Below, in pieces: positions 11,942 to 23,599 of a stretch of 64,000 nucleotides of DNA. This DNA comes from Phylloscopus collybita. Taxonomy: Eukaryota > Chordata > Aves > Passeriformes > Phylloscopidae. The stretch lies in contig JAJNNQ010000137.1 of the NCBI GenBank assembly GCA_027886175.1, forward strand, positions 3,166,001-3,230,000. Reading direction: 5' to 3'. The first letter of the stretch is position 1; every line of letters starts with the position of its first letter. The notes under the pieces are model-generated. The model made no database searches. It saw only the letters and a list, made by a program, of their open reading frames with translations, and was not told the origin of the DNA. A program made the translations under genes and the position numbers.

Positions 11942-12240
11942 TAAATCATTTATGTTTTATATATATACAATATACATGTATTATAATATATATAATTTTA
12001 TATGTACATGTAATACATAAAATATACATATTATATAGTTAATATGGTTATACATATATATGTAATATAGATTTATATGCTAATATATAATTATATATTT
12101 TATTAATATTTATTTATACAAACTTTATATGTATACTTACATAAAAATATATTTATATATAAATATATATTTATGTATTTATTTTTATATAGATCCATAA
12201 AAAGAGGGAGAAATATCTATATCCTAGTTATATATGTATT
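11942..12240. repeat. AT-rich low-complexity block
   Basis: About 300 bp of nearly pure A/T built from irregular TATATA, TAATATA and TACATA motifs, with a few C and G as in 'tatgtacatg'. It contains many short self-complementary stretches. It looks like decayed AT-dinucleotide microsatellite DNA. Confidence 0.9.
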
Positions 12241-15046
12241 TCTACAAGTCTAAAGTATCAATGTTTTAATGACCCTGTGTGACACATACATTCATGCATA
12301 CATTACATGTATCTGTGTAATTATATGTGTAACTAAATACACTTATAAACAATTTCAAGGTGTGTCTGTGCATGGCAGTGTACAATTTAAAGGTGTAGAA
12401 ACATTAGGCATTGATTTCTCCCGAGCTAACAGGATTTGTGGCTGGATCCCTGCATCTCAGCAGGATGATTTAGAGCCAGGGAGGGACCTCTGTGCATGAC
12501 AATTCCCCCCCTGTTGGGAGGCGTCAGCTCACAGTTTGGAATTCCTTTTAAAACCCTCAGTGTGAAATGTGCCCTTCTGGGTAATTCTGGCTGCAGCTGC
12601 TCCAGATGGATCCTTTGTAGGATGAGGAAAGGTAACAGGGAGGGTGTGTTAAAATTCCTGATGAAGCATCAACTGAGCACTGCTCACTGGGAAGAGTTTC
12701 CCACTCAGACCAGGCATTTTGCACAGAGTTTCATCAGGTCCATGATCAATATCATCCAATATATAAAAGCATCCACAGGTGGGTAGGCCATCTCTATGCA
12801 CTCTGAAGAATCATTGCTGGGGAAATTTCACTGCTTTCCTGCCCTCTCTTTACTACATTACCAATATTAATAGGGCAGAACTCAGCCCAAAATTTGAATT
12901 AGCTTTCTAAGTGGCCAAAAATTATGTCCCCAAAAAGTGCTTTTTGGGACAGAGAGCTGAACTGTTCTCACAACAGTTCAGCTCTACGTTTTCTGTGCTG
13001 CAGAGACAGAGAATCCTAAATGCTTTTTCTTTGAAGGAGAGAAAGGATAAGAAAGCTTTCTTAGCTCAGCAGGAAGCTTGAGCTAATCAGCATTGTGCAG
13101 AAAAAAACACTCCCAGGTGAAATCCATTGCAGAATACCTTGGTTATCCACCTCCTACCAGTGGTGTTTTGAGGGTTCATCTCAAGCTAAAGCACAAGTGA
13201 ATGTAGACCTCCCAGCTCCCATCTTCCTATCAGACCTCAGGATAAATCAGCTGACAAACTCTTCTAAGCCATAACTCAAATAAAGTAATTTCTCATGTTG
13301 TGGCCTCCCCAGAATTACTTGACTGGGACAAGGCAGAAGACCCCAAATGCTCTCTGTGTTCGCTTCTAGCCACTTCTTCTCAGTGTTTCTTACCAACAAC
13401 ACGGCACAAGAGAAGATTTTAAAAGAAAAACACAAAATCAGAACAGCCTTGATGAGGGTAATTTTTGGAATGTATAAGTTACAAGCTCACACCTGGCACT
13501 CAGCTCTTCTCAGGAAGCAGCACTGCTGCTTGCCCTCTCCAAGTGGCACTGAGAGAGACACTCCCAGTGTTATTTTTATGCTCCTCAGCTTGAGCATCTG
13601 CCTGGAGAGCAGAACGGACTCCTTGCCTTCCCTCCCACTCAGGATCTTCATTTTTACATCAGAGATTCTTGTGGTGTCTGGGATGTGACAGCCTCAAGGC
13701 TGACTTTCAGAGCTTGCTTGCTTCCAAGTTTATTATTTATGTCCTCCTGGCTGCCACTCCAGATACTCAGTGCTGGGTGCTCAGGTACTCAGCAGGTGGT
13801 TTTGGTGGCCAGCAGTCAGAATCTCCAGTAAAGATCTCATGGTTTCAGTGATACCTTTGATAGATCTGTGTCTTGTATAGTCGGACAGCACAAAATACTT
13901 GTTTTTCCTTCCCTCAGTCTGCATTACAAACAGTCTGGAGAAGTAAACATGGAATATTACTCAGTGGACACCACAGACAAAATTTCACTGGCTTGCTGTT
14001 ACACAGCCTGGCTCTAACTGTATAATAAAGAGTATATTAAAATTATTTACTACAAAAATGTATTTACAATAACTTTCATAACTCTCATCAGGATAAAGGT
14101 CACACCTAGAAAAATGGCACTTTCTAACACCCAGCAAAAGGTTAAAATGAATACAATCACTCAGCCTCTTAGCAACTCTTAGTAACTCCATTACTTTTAA
14201 AGATCTTACCTTGGCACAAAGTTGATGTGAAGGAGGATCTATGCAGACTCGCCACCTCTGTTTTAAAAGTTTTTTATGAGATACAGAAAATCTGAAGGAA
14301 GTCTCCAGCTGTCTTTACTCAAACCAAGGCTCTGGACTTCAGGCAATAGGAGACTGAGAAATGACCAGCTTGAGTCTTTCTCTGCTTGAATATTTGCAAG
14401 TTTTAGCTGTTAGCTAAGATAAAGACCATCTGTAGTCTTTACCAAATGCGAAATACTTCCATTAACTGGATGTCATTATTACTATTAAAGAACAGCCAGA
14501 CTCTAATGCCTTTCTATGGGCTACTAAAGAAAACATTTGACTTCTCGTGGGTTTGAAGAGGATCACAGTGGTTCACCTAAAGGAGAAATCCTGATGAGAG
14601 CAGTTTTATGCTCTTAGGCTCATTCAGGCTCTAAAGATGACTATTTTTGAAGGCTTTATGGCACTTATCTCCTCTTCAAATTACTGTTTTTGTTAGTGCA
14701 CCATGGAAACCCCATTCCTCATCCAGAACTCACTGTGCTGTCATCACCTCAGCATTCCAGTCCTGTTTCCCTGGCTGGACACAGCAAAAGTGCTTCCACT
14801 CACAACATCTTAACTCCTAGGGCTAGGACCCCCCGAACTTTGTCCACCTAACCCATCTAATCTGGGAATTTGTTTAGTCACCAAATCTCCCTTTAGTTTG
14901 GGAGGAGAACCAATTATTTCCAGAGCCTGGAGAATTCCCTCTCTGGGAGGGAGAATGGATGGCTTATAAACACAGTGATGCCAACCCGGGTGTGCAGTCA
15001 GTGCCTCACTCTGCTCCCTGTCTCACAGACTCATGCTATCACCTAG
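12241..15046. other. noncoding stretch with a paired hairpin
   Basis: No supported gene. The one structural feature is the pair of hairpins at 12926-12985. Open frames up to 113 codons (13347-13688) show no family resemblance. Confidence 0.6.
12926..12985. other. two adjacent inverted repeats (hairpins)
   Basis: Positions 12926-12936 pair with 12941-12950 (GTCCCCAAAAA with TTTTTGGGAC, one bulged C). Two bases later, 12953-12966 pairs perfectly with 12972-12985 (AGAGCTGAACTGTT and its complement) around the 5-base loop CTCAC. A 14-bp perfect stem next to a 10-bp stem is more structure than most local sequence shows. The stems are shorter than a usual pre-miRNA. Origin unknown. Confidence 0.75.
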
Positions 15047-15325
15047 ATTAAGAAAAACAAAACAAAACAAAACAAAGCAAAACAAAACCAAAACAAAACC
15101 AAAAAAATAAAACCCCAAAAAACCCTGAAAAACCCCCAAAACCCGAAAAACCCAAAAAACCCAAAAAACCCAAAAAACCCAAACCCAACCCAAAACAAAA
15201 ACAAAAAAACCACCAAAAACAACAAAACCCACAAAACCAAACCAAACCAAAACAACAACAACCCCCAACCAAACAAAACAAAACAAACAAACAAACAAAC
15301 AAACAAACACAACCAAACCCCAAAA
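15047..15325. repeat. A/C-only tract, about 280 bp
   Basis: Almost every base is A or C; only a handful of G or T interrupt it. It moves from AAAAC repeats through AAAAAACCC repeats (15113-15191) to CAAA repeats (about 15276-15307). The opposite strand is therefore T/G only. The ORFs it creates (Phe/Gly/Val/Cys-rich on the minus strand) are artefacts of composition. Confidence 0.93.
15113..15191 (-). other. predicted G-quadruplex / i-motif tract
   Basis: Ten C runs of three or more bases (for example 15142-15144, 15151-15153, 15160-15162, 15169-15171, 15178-15180, 15184-15186, 15189-15191) are separated by 2-7 bases. The minus strand thus satisfies the G3N1-7 four-run rule several times over. 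The plus strand could form an i-motif. Confidence 0.7.
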
Positions 15326-16948
15326 CCTCAGCCATTCAAATAAAAAGTTGGCCAAAGACTCCCAATGTTGAGAAGCAGGTCCATCCCTCCTAAAAGACCT
15401 AAAGCTTGGGGGCACTATTCTATGGACAAAGGTGGAAATAACTCCCAAACTTCATCTCTCTGAAGAAGCTGCCTTCAGCTTTGTCCTTTGTTGCCACCCT
15501 GGCTCTTCCCTAAACTTGCAGTCCTCACTCTGTTTTCCATGCTGTCCCACCAGCGTGTGATAAAACATCCCTGCAAGGGCTTGCTTGGTTCTGTGTTTTT
15601 CAGATTAGGTGTCTTTCTCGTGTTGGCCTAAAAGATAATCTGCTGGACTGCTGACTCTTGTTGGGGTTTGACCCGTAAAAATGTGTAATGTGGCTGCTTC
15701 TTTGCCCCTCTTACTTGACCTCCTGCAGAAACTGACAGCAAATTCTCAAGAACCTGGAAACCATCACTGTTATGTAGGTGGTTTCCCTTTTGCCCATGGA
15801 AGTTTTCTAACATTATGTGTGTGAGAGTGACCTTTAAATTCTGGAGAGATTTCTGTTTTAAGACACCTCTGTCTAAATGAATATTTCTGTCTCAGCAACA
15901 GAATTAAATTTGTCTCCTTCTCCAAATGAAGTTCAAGACTTCTTCGCTTAAAAACTGTTGCTAAAACTGAAACTGTGGTAAGAACCCACCATGGAATGTG
16001 CTAACAGACAAGGAGTGTGGATGGTCAGACAAATCCCAATTTACCTCCAAGTTTGAACTTATGTGCTTACAGGAGCAGAAGTGTCCACCTAAGGGAGTGG
16101 GCAGCGCTGGGAATTGGAGGGTCATGGCATCATACAACCTTTTTAGCTTCAGCACAAGTTTGTACCACACTAGGATGCCTATATCGCAACCTCACGCTCC
16201 AAAAACACTTCTCACACTCCAAAAACAATTCCCTTTTTTTAAAAAATCTTTTAAAAGATGATACTAGATTTGCTCCTGCACTGATGCACTCATTCAGAGG
16301 AGCAGTACCTGATGAAATCTGGGGCTGGCACAAAAGGAATGGATAGGAATGGGCAGCTGGAGGAGGGAAAGGAGGGGGACAACGTGCCACCAATTATCAG
16401 ACTTGAGTTAGGCTGGTGTGAAGCTGCAATCTCAGAGCACAATGTTTGGTGAGCCCAGTGGGCTGAGCAGGTTGACAGCCAAGTCCCTGACTCAAATGTG
16501 TTTGTGTGTAGAGCTCTTGCCTTACCCAAAATCTCATTAACCTCCTGACCCAGGTAGCTCCTGCTAAGTTCTAACTCATTTTTACCCTCTTCTCCTTCCA
16601 TCATTACCCCCTCAGAAGTGTTTCTGTTTAATATCTTGCCTTTAAAACTACTGCTTCATTTTCCCTTCTGCCAACATATCACCTTCAGTGCAAAGGTGCT
16701 AAAGAAGATATATTTTCCCTGCAAACTCTATATCTCAGCAATATGAGCCCTCATCAAGCAGTGATGCCATGCTGGGGAGGGGGTGTTGGGTTAGGATTTG
16801 ATCTCTTTTAGTTGCACAAGGTGACCAGGAAGATTTGTCTACATCCCTCTGCAGGGGTAGGAAGGTTTGGAGCCTGCAGTGAGGCTCAGTCATCTTAAAG
16901 TCATGAGCATGAAGACAGCTTCAGTTTTTTATTTATTTGCACCTCTGA
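15326..16948. other. noncoding stretch, no gene seen
   Basis: Unique-looking sequence between the two A/C tracts. Overlapping frames of 87-109 codons near 16000-16600 occur on both strands and none has a recognisable product. Confidence 0.6.
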
Positions 16949-17217
16949 CAAAAAAAAACAACAACCAAAAAACCAACCAAACAAAAAACCAAACTAAACC
17001 AAACCAGCAAACAAAAAAACCCCTCAAAAAAACAACAAAAAAACCCCACCCAAAACACCCCAAACCACAAACACAACAACAAAAACCAACCAAAACAAAC
17101 AAACAAACCCAAAAACCCAAAAAGAAAAAAACCACCAACAAACCAAACAAAAACAAACAAACAAAAAAAAAACCCAAACAAAAAAAACCCAACCAAACAA
17201 AAAAAAACCCACAAACC
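16949..17217. repeat. second A/C-only tract, about 270 bp
   Basis: Same composition as the tract at 15047-15325: runs of A broken by C, CC and CCC, with only a few T or G. The internal order of motifs differs, so it is not a simple copy. The two lie on the same strand about 1.6 kb apart. The 145-codon Lys/Thr/Gln/Pro-rich plus-strand frame and the minus-strand Phe/Gly frames are compositional. Confidence 0.92.
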
Positions 17218-17504
17218 TTTCCAAATCAGCACCTCCTCACTGATTGCCACTGGCCCTGGATGAAGTGGGTGCATTCCCTGTGCCAGAGGCTCCCAAACCT
17301 CTGAGCAACTACAGGTCTCTGTGAACTCTAAAATCCCCCATGGTTCAGGCTCGTTAGAACTGACAAGTTCTGCAAATTGCTGTGCTTAATTTGATTTTGC
17401 ATAAAAGCTTCAGACCACCAAGGGCAGTCCCCTGGGCCATGGTTTGGGCTGAAGTAATGACTTGCAGGTGAAGTTCTTCTGGAAAACAGCTGCCTCTATT
17501 CCAT

Positions 17505-17920
17505 GCACAAGTCAAAATGCAGGATTCTGCACTTGGGATGGAGTAACACCAGGCACAAGTGGAAACTGGGGGAGGAGTGGCAAGAGAGCAGCTGTGCAGG
17601 AAGGGATCTGAGGTGCTGGTTGGCAGAGACTCAACAGGGGAGGGAGATGTTGATACCTTCTCCCTGGTACCTGGTGTTGACGTGTGGGAATGGTTCAAAG
17701 CTGTGCCAGGGAAGGTTTAAACTGGACATGAGGAAGCATTTCCTCACTGAGAGTGGGGTCAAACACTGGAACAGGTTCCCTGGAGGGATGGTCAGTCCCT
17801 CAGGCCTGTCAGTGATGAGGAAGGATTTGGAAAATGCCCTTAATAACATGATTTATCCTTTGGCCAGCCCTGAAGTAGTCAGACATTTGGACTAGATGAC
17901 TGATGTAGGACTCCTCCAAA
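17505..17920 (+). mobile_element. CR1 LINE 3' end, about 415 bp
   Basis: Follows the distal CR1 sequence from 'aggattctgcacttgggatg', through 'ggtttaaactggacatgagg', 'aagcatttcctcactgagag' and 'aaacactggaacaggttccc', to 'catttggactagatgactga' at the 3' end. It reaches farther 5' than the other copies here and has an internal deletion near 17640-17690. The terminal repeat is of the TATTC type and runs straight into the pentamer array at 17921. Confidence 0.85.
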
Positions 17921-18070
17921 TATTCTATTCTATTCTATTCTATTCTATTCTATTCTATTCTATTCTATTCTATTCTATTCTATTCCATTCCATTCCATTC
18001 CACTCCACTCCACTCCACTCCACTCCACTCCACTCCACTCCACTCCACTCCACTCCGTTCCATTCCATTC
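17921..18070. repeat. pentanucleotide array TATTC/CATTC/CACTC, 30 units
   Basis: Exactly 30 five-base units: 13 TATTC, 3 CATTC, 11 CACTC, 1 CGTTC and 2 CATTC. The order shows stepwise change by single T-to-C substitutions, each spread by slippage. The array starts at the 3' tail of the CR1 element, whose terminal repeat supplied the seed. Confidence 0.97.
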
Positions 18071-19337
18071 TTTTAATTATGTCATTTAAAAAGCATATTC
18101 TTATCTGTGCCTAAAACAGGCCTAAAATTGCCCATGTCCCAACTTCCTCAGTGGTGTAAGACAGGCTTGGCAGCACTTTGAACAACCTGTGTCTCATGCT
18201 GTCACTGTTCTCTAACTGCCTCATCCCACAATGTGAAGTGACAAACAAAAATCAAGATTTAAGTTTTCCTGTCAATTAGGAACTCCAGGTAGAAAGAAAA
18301 GAAGAAACTAAAGGCTCTGTCTCAGATGAGTGAGATACAGGATATTGTTATTTTTATATCGCTCACTCATTCATGACTTGAGCTATAAAAAGTCCTGAAT
18401 TCCTCATGGTCCCATATTGAGATGGAAGTTAATGCTTCATTAGCAGTAAAAGCTTCAGGTTATGTGAGTGAGTAACCTTTTGTTCAAACATGATGTCTGA
18501 CATTTGCATAACTACGTCTATCTCTGACTTATTGAGATGATGTGACTCACCAAGCTCTTGTAAACAGGTTTTTTTTATTTTTTTTTCTGTCCTGCCTCCT
18601 CTCAGTACCATACATCCTCACACTTTGCTTTCTCACAGCTGTCTGGTAGGGCAGTGACATTTTTAGGCTTCATCCACCTTTCACAGCTCTCCTGTACCTG
18701 GCAGCTGGTCTGGAGAGCAGAGAGCCCAAACCAGAGATGCCAACTGAGCACCTGGGCTATGTGGGATGCTCTGCAGAAACAGCAAGGAAGAGAGGAAATC
18801 ACCTTCTCATGGTTTCCCAAAGATCTTTGCACTGACCCTGGTTTCATGCAGTGGAAAGGTGACCTGGAAAATGAAAATCCCTTCTATAACCTCCTTCTGT
18901 AATTACTTATGTGAGTTTACTTGTCAAATTATTATCAAGACTTTTTTAGCCCCAAGCCGTCTCTGAGCTCTGCCCAGGAACAAAATAACCTTGGTGGAGC
19001 AATGGGAGGGCTGAAGCTCTTGTTTTAAATGGTGACTGGTTCTCTACCACAACATGAGGCTGATTAGAGCAATTTGAGGCTTGGAAATAGTTGTAGAAAA
19101 ATATGGCAGGAAAATATATCTCAGAAAATATAAATTTTACATAAAATTAACCAGTTCCCTCCTCAAACCAACCAAAGACTGCTCTGAAATGTCACTGTTT
19201 GAATGGGTAGGAACCACCCTTTAATTGCCATCCAAACATATCCATGGTTCCATTTCTTCTGTGGCTTAATTGGAGTATTCCAATTTAATTTCATTCAGAA
19301 TGTTTTTAAAGATTTCTGGAATGCAAGGGTTGGTGGT
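18071..19337. other. noncoding stretch, no gene seen
   Basis: Unique-looking sequence. Small frames (up to 82 codons) overlap on both strands near 18600-18960, with no coding signature. No repeat of note. Confidence 0.6.
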
Positions 19338-19380
19338 TTCTTTTTTTTTTTTTTTTCTTTTTTTCTTTTTTCTTTTTTTT

Positions 19381-19412
<32 letters not shown>
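19338..19412. repeat. T-rich tract
   Basis: About 75 bases of T broken by five single C residues, ending at 'ttcctactgcc'. It could be the poly-A tail of a minus-strand retrocopy lying to its right, but I recognise no body, so it is recorded as a simple repeat. Confidence 0.93.
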
Positions 19413-22400
19413 CCTACTGCCTGTAGGAAGCACCAGAGGGACTTGGACAGAATGGAATCTTCCCTGGTAACAACCCTCCTCAGAATTAGGGATCATGGAG
19501 TATGTTTTTCTCCTTCCAGAACCTTCCATGTACTTTGATTTTATGGATTTTGGATCTCTGTTCACTGTCTAGATTTTAAAAGTCAGGGAGTTATCTTTTG
19601 ATTGGTGAACTTCAGAATGGCCAGATCTAGGTCTACTCTGATTTTTGTTTGTTTCTATTTGGTTGCTTGGATTTTGTTCTCTGTTCCTCATATCAAATTT
19701 GTCCAGTGGAGGGAAGGTCTTTCCTCAGAGGGAGGAAAACACATGTTTGGCACTTGGAAACTTGAAAACTGCTGCTTTCTGCAAATGATGTTCCAGGCAA
19801 GTGTTTGGAAGCTACACAAACAGCTTTCACCGACTCTAATAAAGAGTCATAAAATCATTAATCATTGGAAAACACCTCTAAGGTCATTGAATCCAAACAT
19901 GTTTATTTACAACTTACAAGACGAGTGATTCCCTTTACGTCACAGCTTCTCAGCATGATCTTTTTCTTCATTTCACATCCACTGCAACATCCTGAACATC
20001 ACAATCAGGATAAATCAGTTTCTAGCACATCCTCCATGAAGCTTCCTTCCTCGTGGGGTTTCTTGTGGCCTTTGGATGTGACAGTTGCTGTAGGGCAGTG
20101 GTCACCCTTAGAACTCTCCAGTGCTGCCTGAGTAATTATTTAACTTCATTCTCCATCCACACTGAGCTGCTCTGGGGTCTCCATGGCAGTTCTACCTCCA
20201 GGAGGCTGCACTGCCAGAGACAATGACACCCAGGCAAGCAAAGGAAACCTGGCGAGCTCCTAAGGGCCACTGCTCTGCAGAGAAAGATTTTGGGGTCACA
20301 CAAGCAAATAAAGCTTCACCCAGCTGAAAGCAGAAGGCCTTTGAGGCTGGGTGCTTGCAGTTAAATTTTGAGGATTGGGTGGATTCTGTCGTGGGGGATG
20401 TTTGGGCACAAAGGAGTTGGTCAGGGAGATGTGAATAGGCAGCCACCAGCCAGGCAGGGTGAGCTGGGAGGCTCGAGGGAGATTTGGATTCACACAGATT
20501 TTTGCAGTGTTTTAGCTGAGCTAAAAGCTCTCAAGGCCACAGGTATGGCCACAGGTACATCTTCAAAAGCCAGCCCAGGCTCCCTGTGCAGTCCATAGGG
20601 CAGATATCTCCAGTGGGACATAGATACATCTCTGTCTAGAGCAATTTTCTGCTCTGCCCAGAAAGAGGTGACTGGCAGCAGCTTGTAATTGGCTGCTCAA
20701 TAGTAATCATCCATACATAGAAAGCAAGTTTACATTTTTTTTTTTCTGCCTATTAGCCAGCATTCCCAGTCACATGCTGGAAAATAGGCAGGAATCTAGT
20801 TCAGGCATCCTGTTAGAATGCTGTCAGCTGTGAGCTCTTAAACATTTTCTTTTCAGGCATCTATAAATATTGAGTATTCTTGTCCTGAGGGGCAGTTCTT
20901 TTAGACTTAAGGGTGTCTTGACATCCTTAAAATCTGAAATCCACCAAAAGTACTGGTGAGCTTTGTTGCTTTCAGACCCATGGAGAAGGGTAGGTGTTCA
21001 GTCCCCATTGCAGCAAACTCAGTTCCAGACTTAATGGGGCAAGCAGGAACAAAAAAAAAAAAAAAAGCTTTTCCTGGTCACATTTGGGGTGTGCCTACAG
21101 GAACATCTGAGCTGCCATGAAAAGGCAGGATCTGTCACACACTTTCATTTCCTCTTTCCTGCTGCCAGTTCTTCTGTCTTCCTCCCTGCTCAGCCTCCCC
21201 GTTGTATTGAAGCTGTTGCTTATCAAGGTGCTCTGGTCTTTCTTAGCTTGTTGAACTACATGGAAAACAGTTCATTGTCCCCCTTTTTTGGAAGGAGGGA
21301 TTGGAGGGGAAGGTTCATTTTCTGCCAGGCTAGGGAGTTGTGCTGGCCCTCAGCATCATCTGATGAGTTGGTAAAATAAATACAGCATCAGCAAGTGACC
21401 AGAGATGGCAAAAAGAGAAAAGTCTGGGGGTGTGAAATGGGAAATTTACTTGGTCCTGTTCAGTTTTATCTTCTGATTTGTGGATTTCTTCCCCTGAAAT
21501 TGTATTTACTGCTGTGAGACTCCCTTGACTTGCACACGATGAACAAAAGGTGAGGTTTGCCTTTTCCATCTGCAGGTTCTGATTAGAAAAAGCAGTTGCC
21601 CTCAGAGCAGTAATTGGAACAAATCTCCATGGAGAAGGTAGCAGAGCCCTCAGCAAAAGGACAGCAATTAGTCTCTGATGTTCCTTTGCTTTAGGATGGG
21701 GTCACTTATGAGCACTGATGAAGATATGGACAACACCATCTTTCTACAGAAAAAAGATTTGTCCTGATTTGATGTTTCACACCAACCAAAACCTTTTCTT
21801 TTCTGTTTGCTTTGTGTTTTTTTTGTGTGTGTCTTTCATTGTATGAGTGTGTGTCAGGGGAGTTGTTTGCTTTTGTTTGGCTTTTTGAGGGGTTGGTTTT
21901 TTTTTGTCAGCGCATCATCAATTGCCTCAGAGATTGGACTTTGGGCCCTGTCTGCAAGAAGAGGGTGGCATCTGGACCCCAAAGAAAGCTGGAATCCATG
22001 AAGTTCCTCTCAGGGGGCTGACCCAGAGACTTCCTAAACACCAGCCGTTTTAACCTCACATTTTTCTGCATTTAACCTCTCATTTTCTTTGCACCACCTT
22101 AAGGAGCCATTCCTAGTCCTGCAATTCTCTGTGGAGTTGTGCACAGGATTCCCATCCTGGCAAACCAAAGAGACGAAGTTTTTGCTCGACAAAGTTCACG
22201 TGAAAGGAGAGTTTGCTGGTTTCTCTGAAGAATGGGACTGGCTGCAAGCTCTCCCTTGATTTACATGTGCTGTGCCCAGACAACCCTTCCAGGAGAACAG
22301 GAAGTAAATTCTGATCAGCCTGATACACCCTCCTTCCTCTCAGATTGGGTACCCAGCTCAACAGGAGGAAAAGAACTGGCTTTAAAATGCAGCAGGTTGT

Positions 22401-22504
22401 TTCTCCATTTAAATTGGTGATTTGGATTCCGGTTTGGAGCATAAGGCAGCATAAATTATAACACAAATGAGAATGTGGGAGACAGTGTAGGAAAATTCTG
22501 TATT
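19413..22504. other. noncoding stretch with a small CR1 remnant
   Basis: No supported gene. It contains a short minus-strand CR1 remnant (19845-19905), an A16 run near 21051-21066 and a T/G-rich patch near 21800-21908. Confidence 0.6.
19845..19905 (-). mobile_element. CR1 3'-terminal remnant
   Basis: 'aatcattggaaaacacctct' followed by 'aaggtcattgaatccaaac' resembles the reverse complement of the CR1 3' end (AATCAC..TTGGAAAAGACCTCTAAG..). Only about 60 bp is recognisable and it is diverged. Confidence 0.5.
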
Positions 22505-22529
22505 AAAAAAAAAAAAAAAAAAAAAAAAA
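22505..22529. repeat. A25 homopolymer
   Basis: A run of 25 A bases, followed directly by the 33-base segment (22531-22563) that has a second copy at 23432-23464. Confidence 0.95.
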
Positions 22530-22530
22530 G

Positions 22531-22563
22531 GCAGAGAGGGAACAACATTTGGGGAATAAAAAG
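22531..22563 (+). repeat. 33-bp direct repeat, copy 1
   Basis: Begins 'gcagagagggaacaacattt' and ends 'ggggaataaaaag'. It matches 23432-23464 at 31 of 33 positions. The flanks of the two copies do not align, so this is not a large local duplication. Confidence 0.8.
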
Positions 22564-23599
22564 TAGGGCAGATTTTGAAATATTCTCAAAACCATTTAAC
22601 ACCATCTGTCAGGGGTTTGTGTTGCTAGGGATTTATCATCTCCTATCTACAAAATCCTCTGGCTAGTGAAAACAAATTTGGGAAAAGATGATTAAACTTC
22701 TCCTACCCTTGGATTCCCACCCCCACACTCTCACCAACCAACTCATCTTCCTAACTGTGCTGAGAGGAGGCATCCTCTGAATCCATGAGCAACTCTGTGG
22801 AATGACCAGCAATTTTTAGAAAATCCCAACTGATAGTTGCAGGAGCATCTCTTTTAACTTGCCACAGTGTAGCTTGATTTTGCAGTGCTTACAAAACCAC
22901 CCCTTCACAACCCAAGGGTCAGCTGAGCTCTGAATGATAATGTCCCTGAGGCAGTGGGTTGATTTACAGAGGGGAAACAAATGCACAAAACCCAAAAGTG
23001 CTGGATACAGAAACCTCACAGGCAACTCCCAGGGGTTTTTTTTACTGCACATCCTGGAAGCATTCTGACCAATACCTACCTTGTGTATTTTTAATTCCTG
23101 TTGATCTCACCTGGTCTGGAGGTTGCCTTTTCAAAAGGCCAAAAAAAAAAGCAGTCTGAAGTGCTGTTCTAGTTGTATAATGATGATGTTACGAGCAAGT
23201 GACAGATATTGCAGATGGGTGTAAGGTGCTGGAATAACCTTCTTGAGTAGAAATGGTTAAATGCATGCAAATTTCAATGCCATTTTTATTTCAAATAAGC
23301 AATAGAGTCAGTTCCTAATTGCTGTAACACTGCCTTTGGGGGTGAACTAGAACATTATTTGCTTCCACTCAGGAGGTTTCCCTGCACTCCTATACGCCTC
23401 AGGATAAAACATGAGGTCTCCTTACACAAGAGCAGAGAAGGAACAACGTTTGGGGAATAAAAAGCATTCCGTGGAATCCCAGCCCTAGCAAGCTACAGGA
23501 GATGTAAAAACCCTCCAGGTCTTCTTTATCCACAGACAAGAATGTAGAGACAGCAACACTAAATATCCCACGGGGGCATTTCTGCAGAATAAAAGAAAA
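22564..23599. other. noncoding stretch, no gene seen
   Basis: Unique-looking sequence apart from the second 33-bp repeat copy at 23432-23464. Frames of up to 78 codons only. Confidence 0.6.
23432..23464 (+). repeat. 33-bp direct repeat, copy 2
   Basis: 'gcagagaaggaacaacgttt' then 'ggggaataaaaag', differing from copy 1 at two positions. It lies 901 bp downstream in the same orientation. Confidence 0.8.

Noticed and set aside
12953..12985. microRNA precursor
   Set aside because: A 14-bp stem with a 5-base loop is shorter than a usual precursor, and no known mature sequence was recognised.
15023..17304. Phe/Gly/Val/Cys-rich and Lys/Thr/Pro-rich ORFs
   Set aside because: Produced by A/C-only tracts with no stop codons on one strand; overlapping frames look alike and have no domains.
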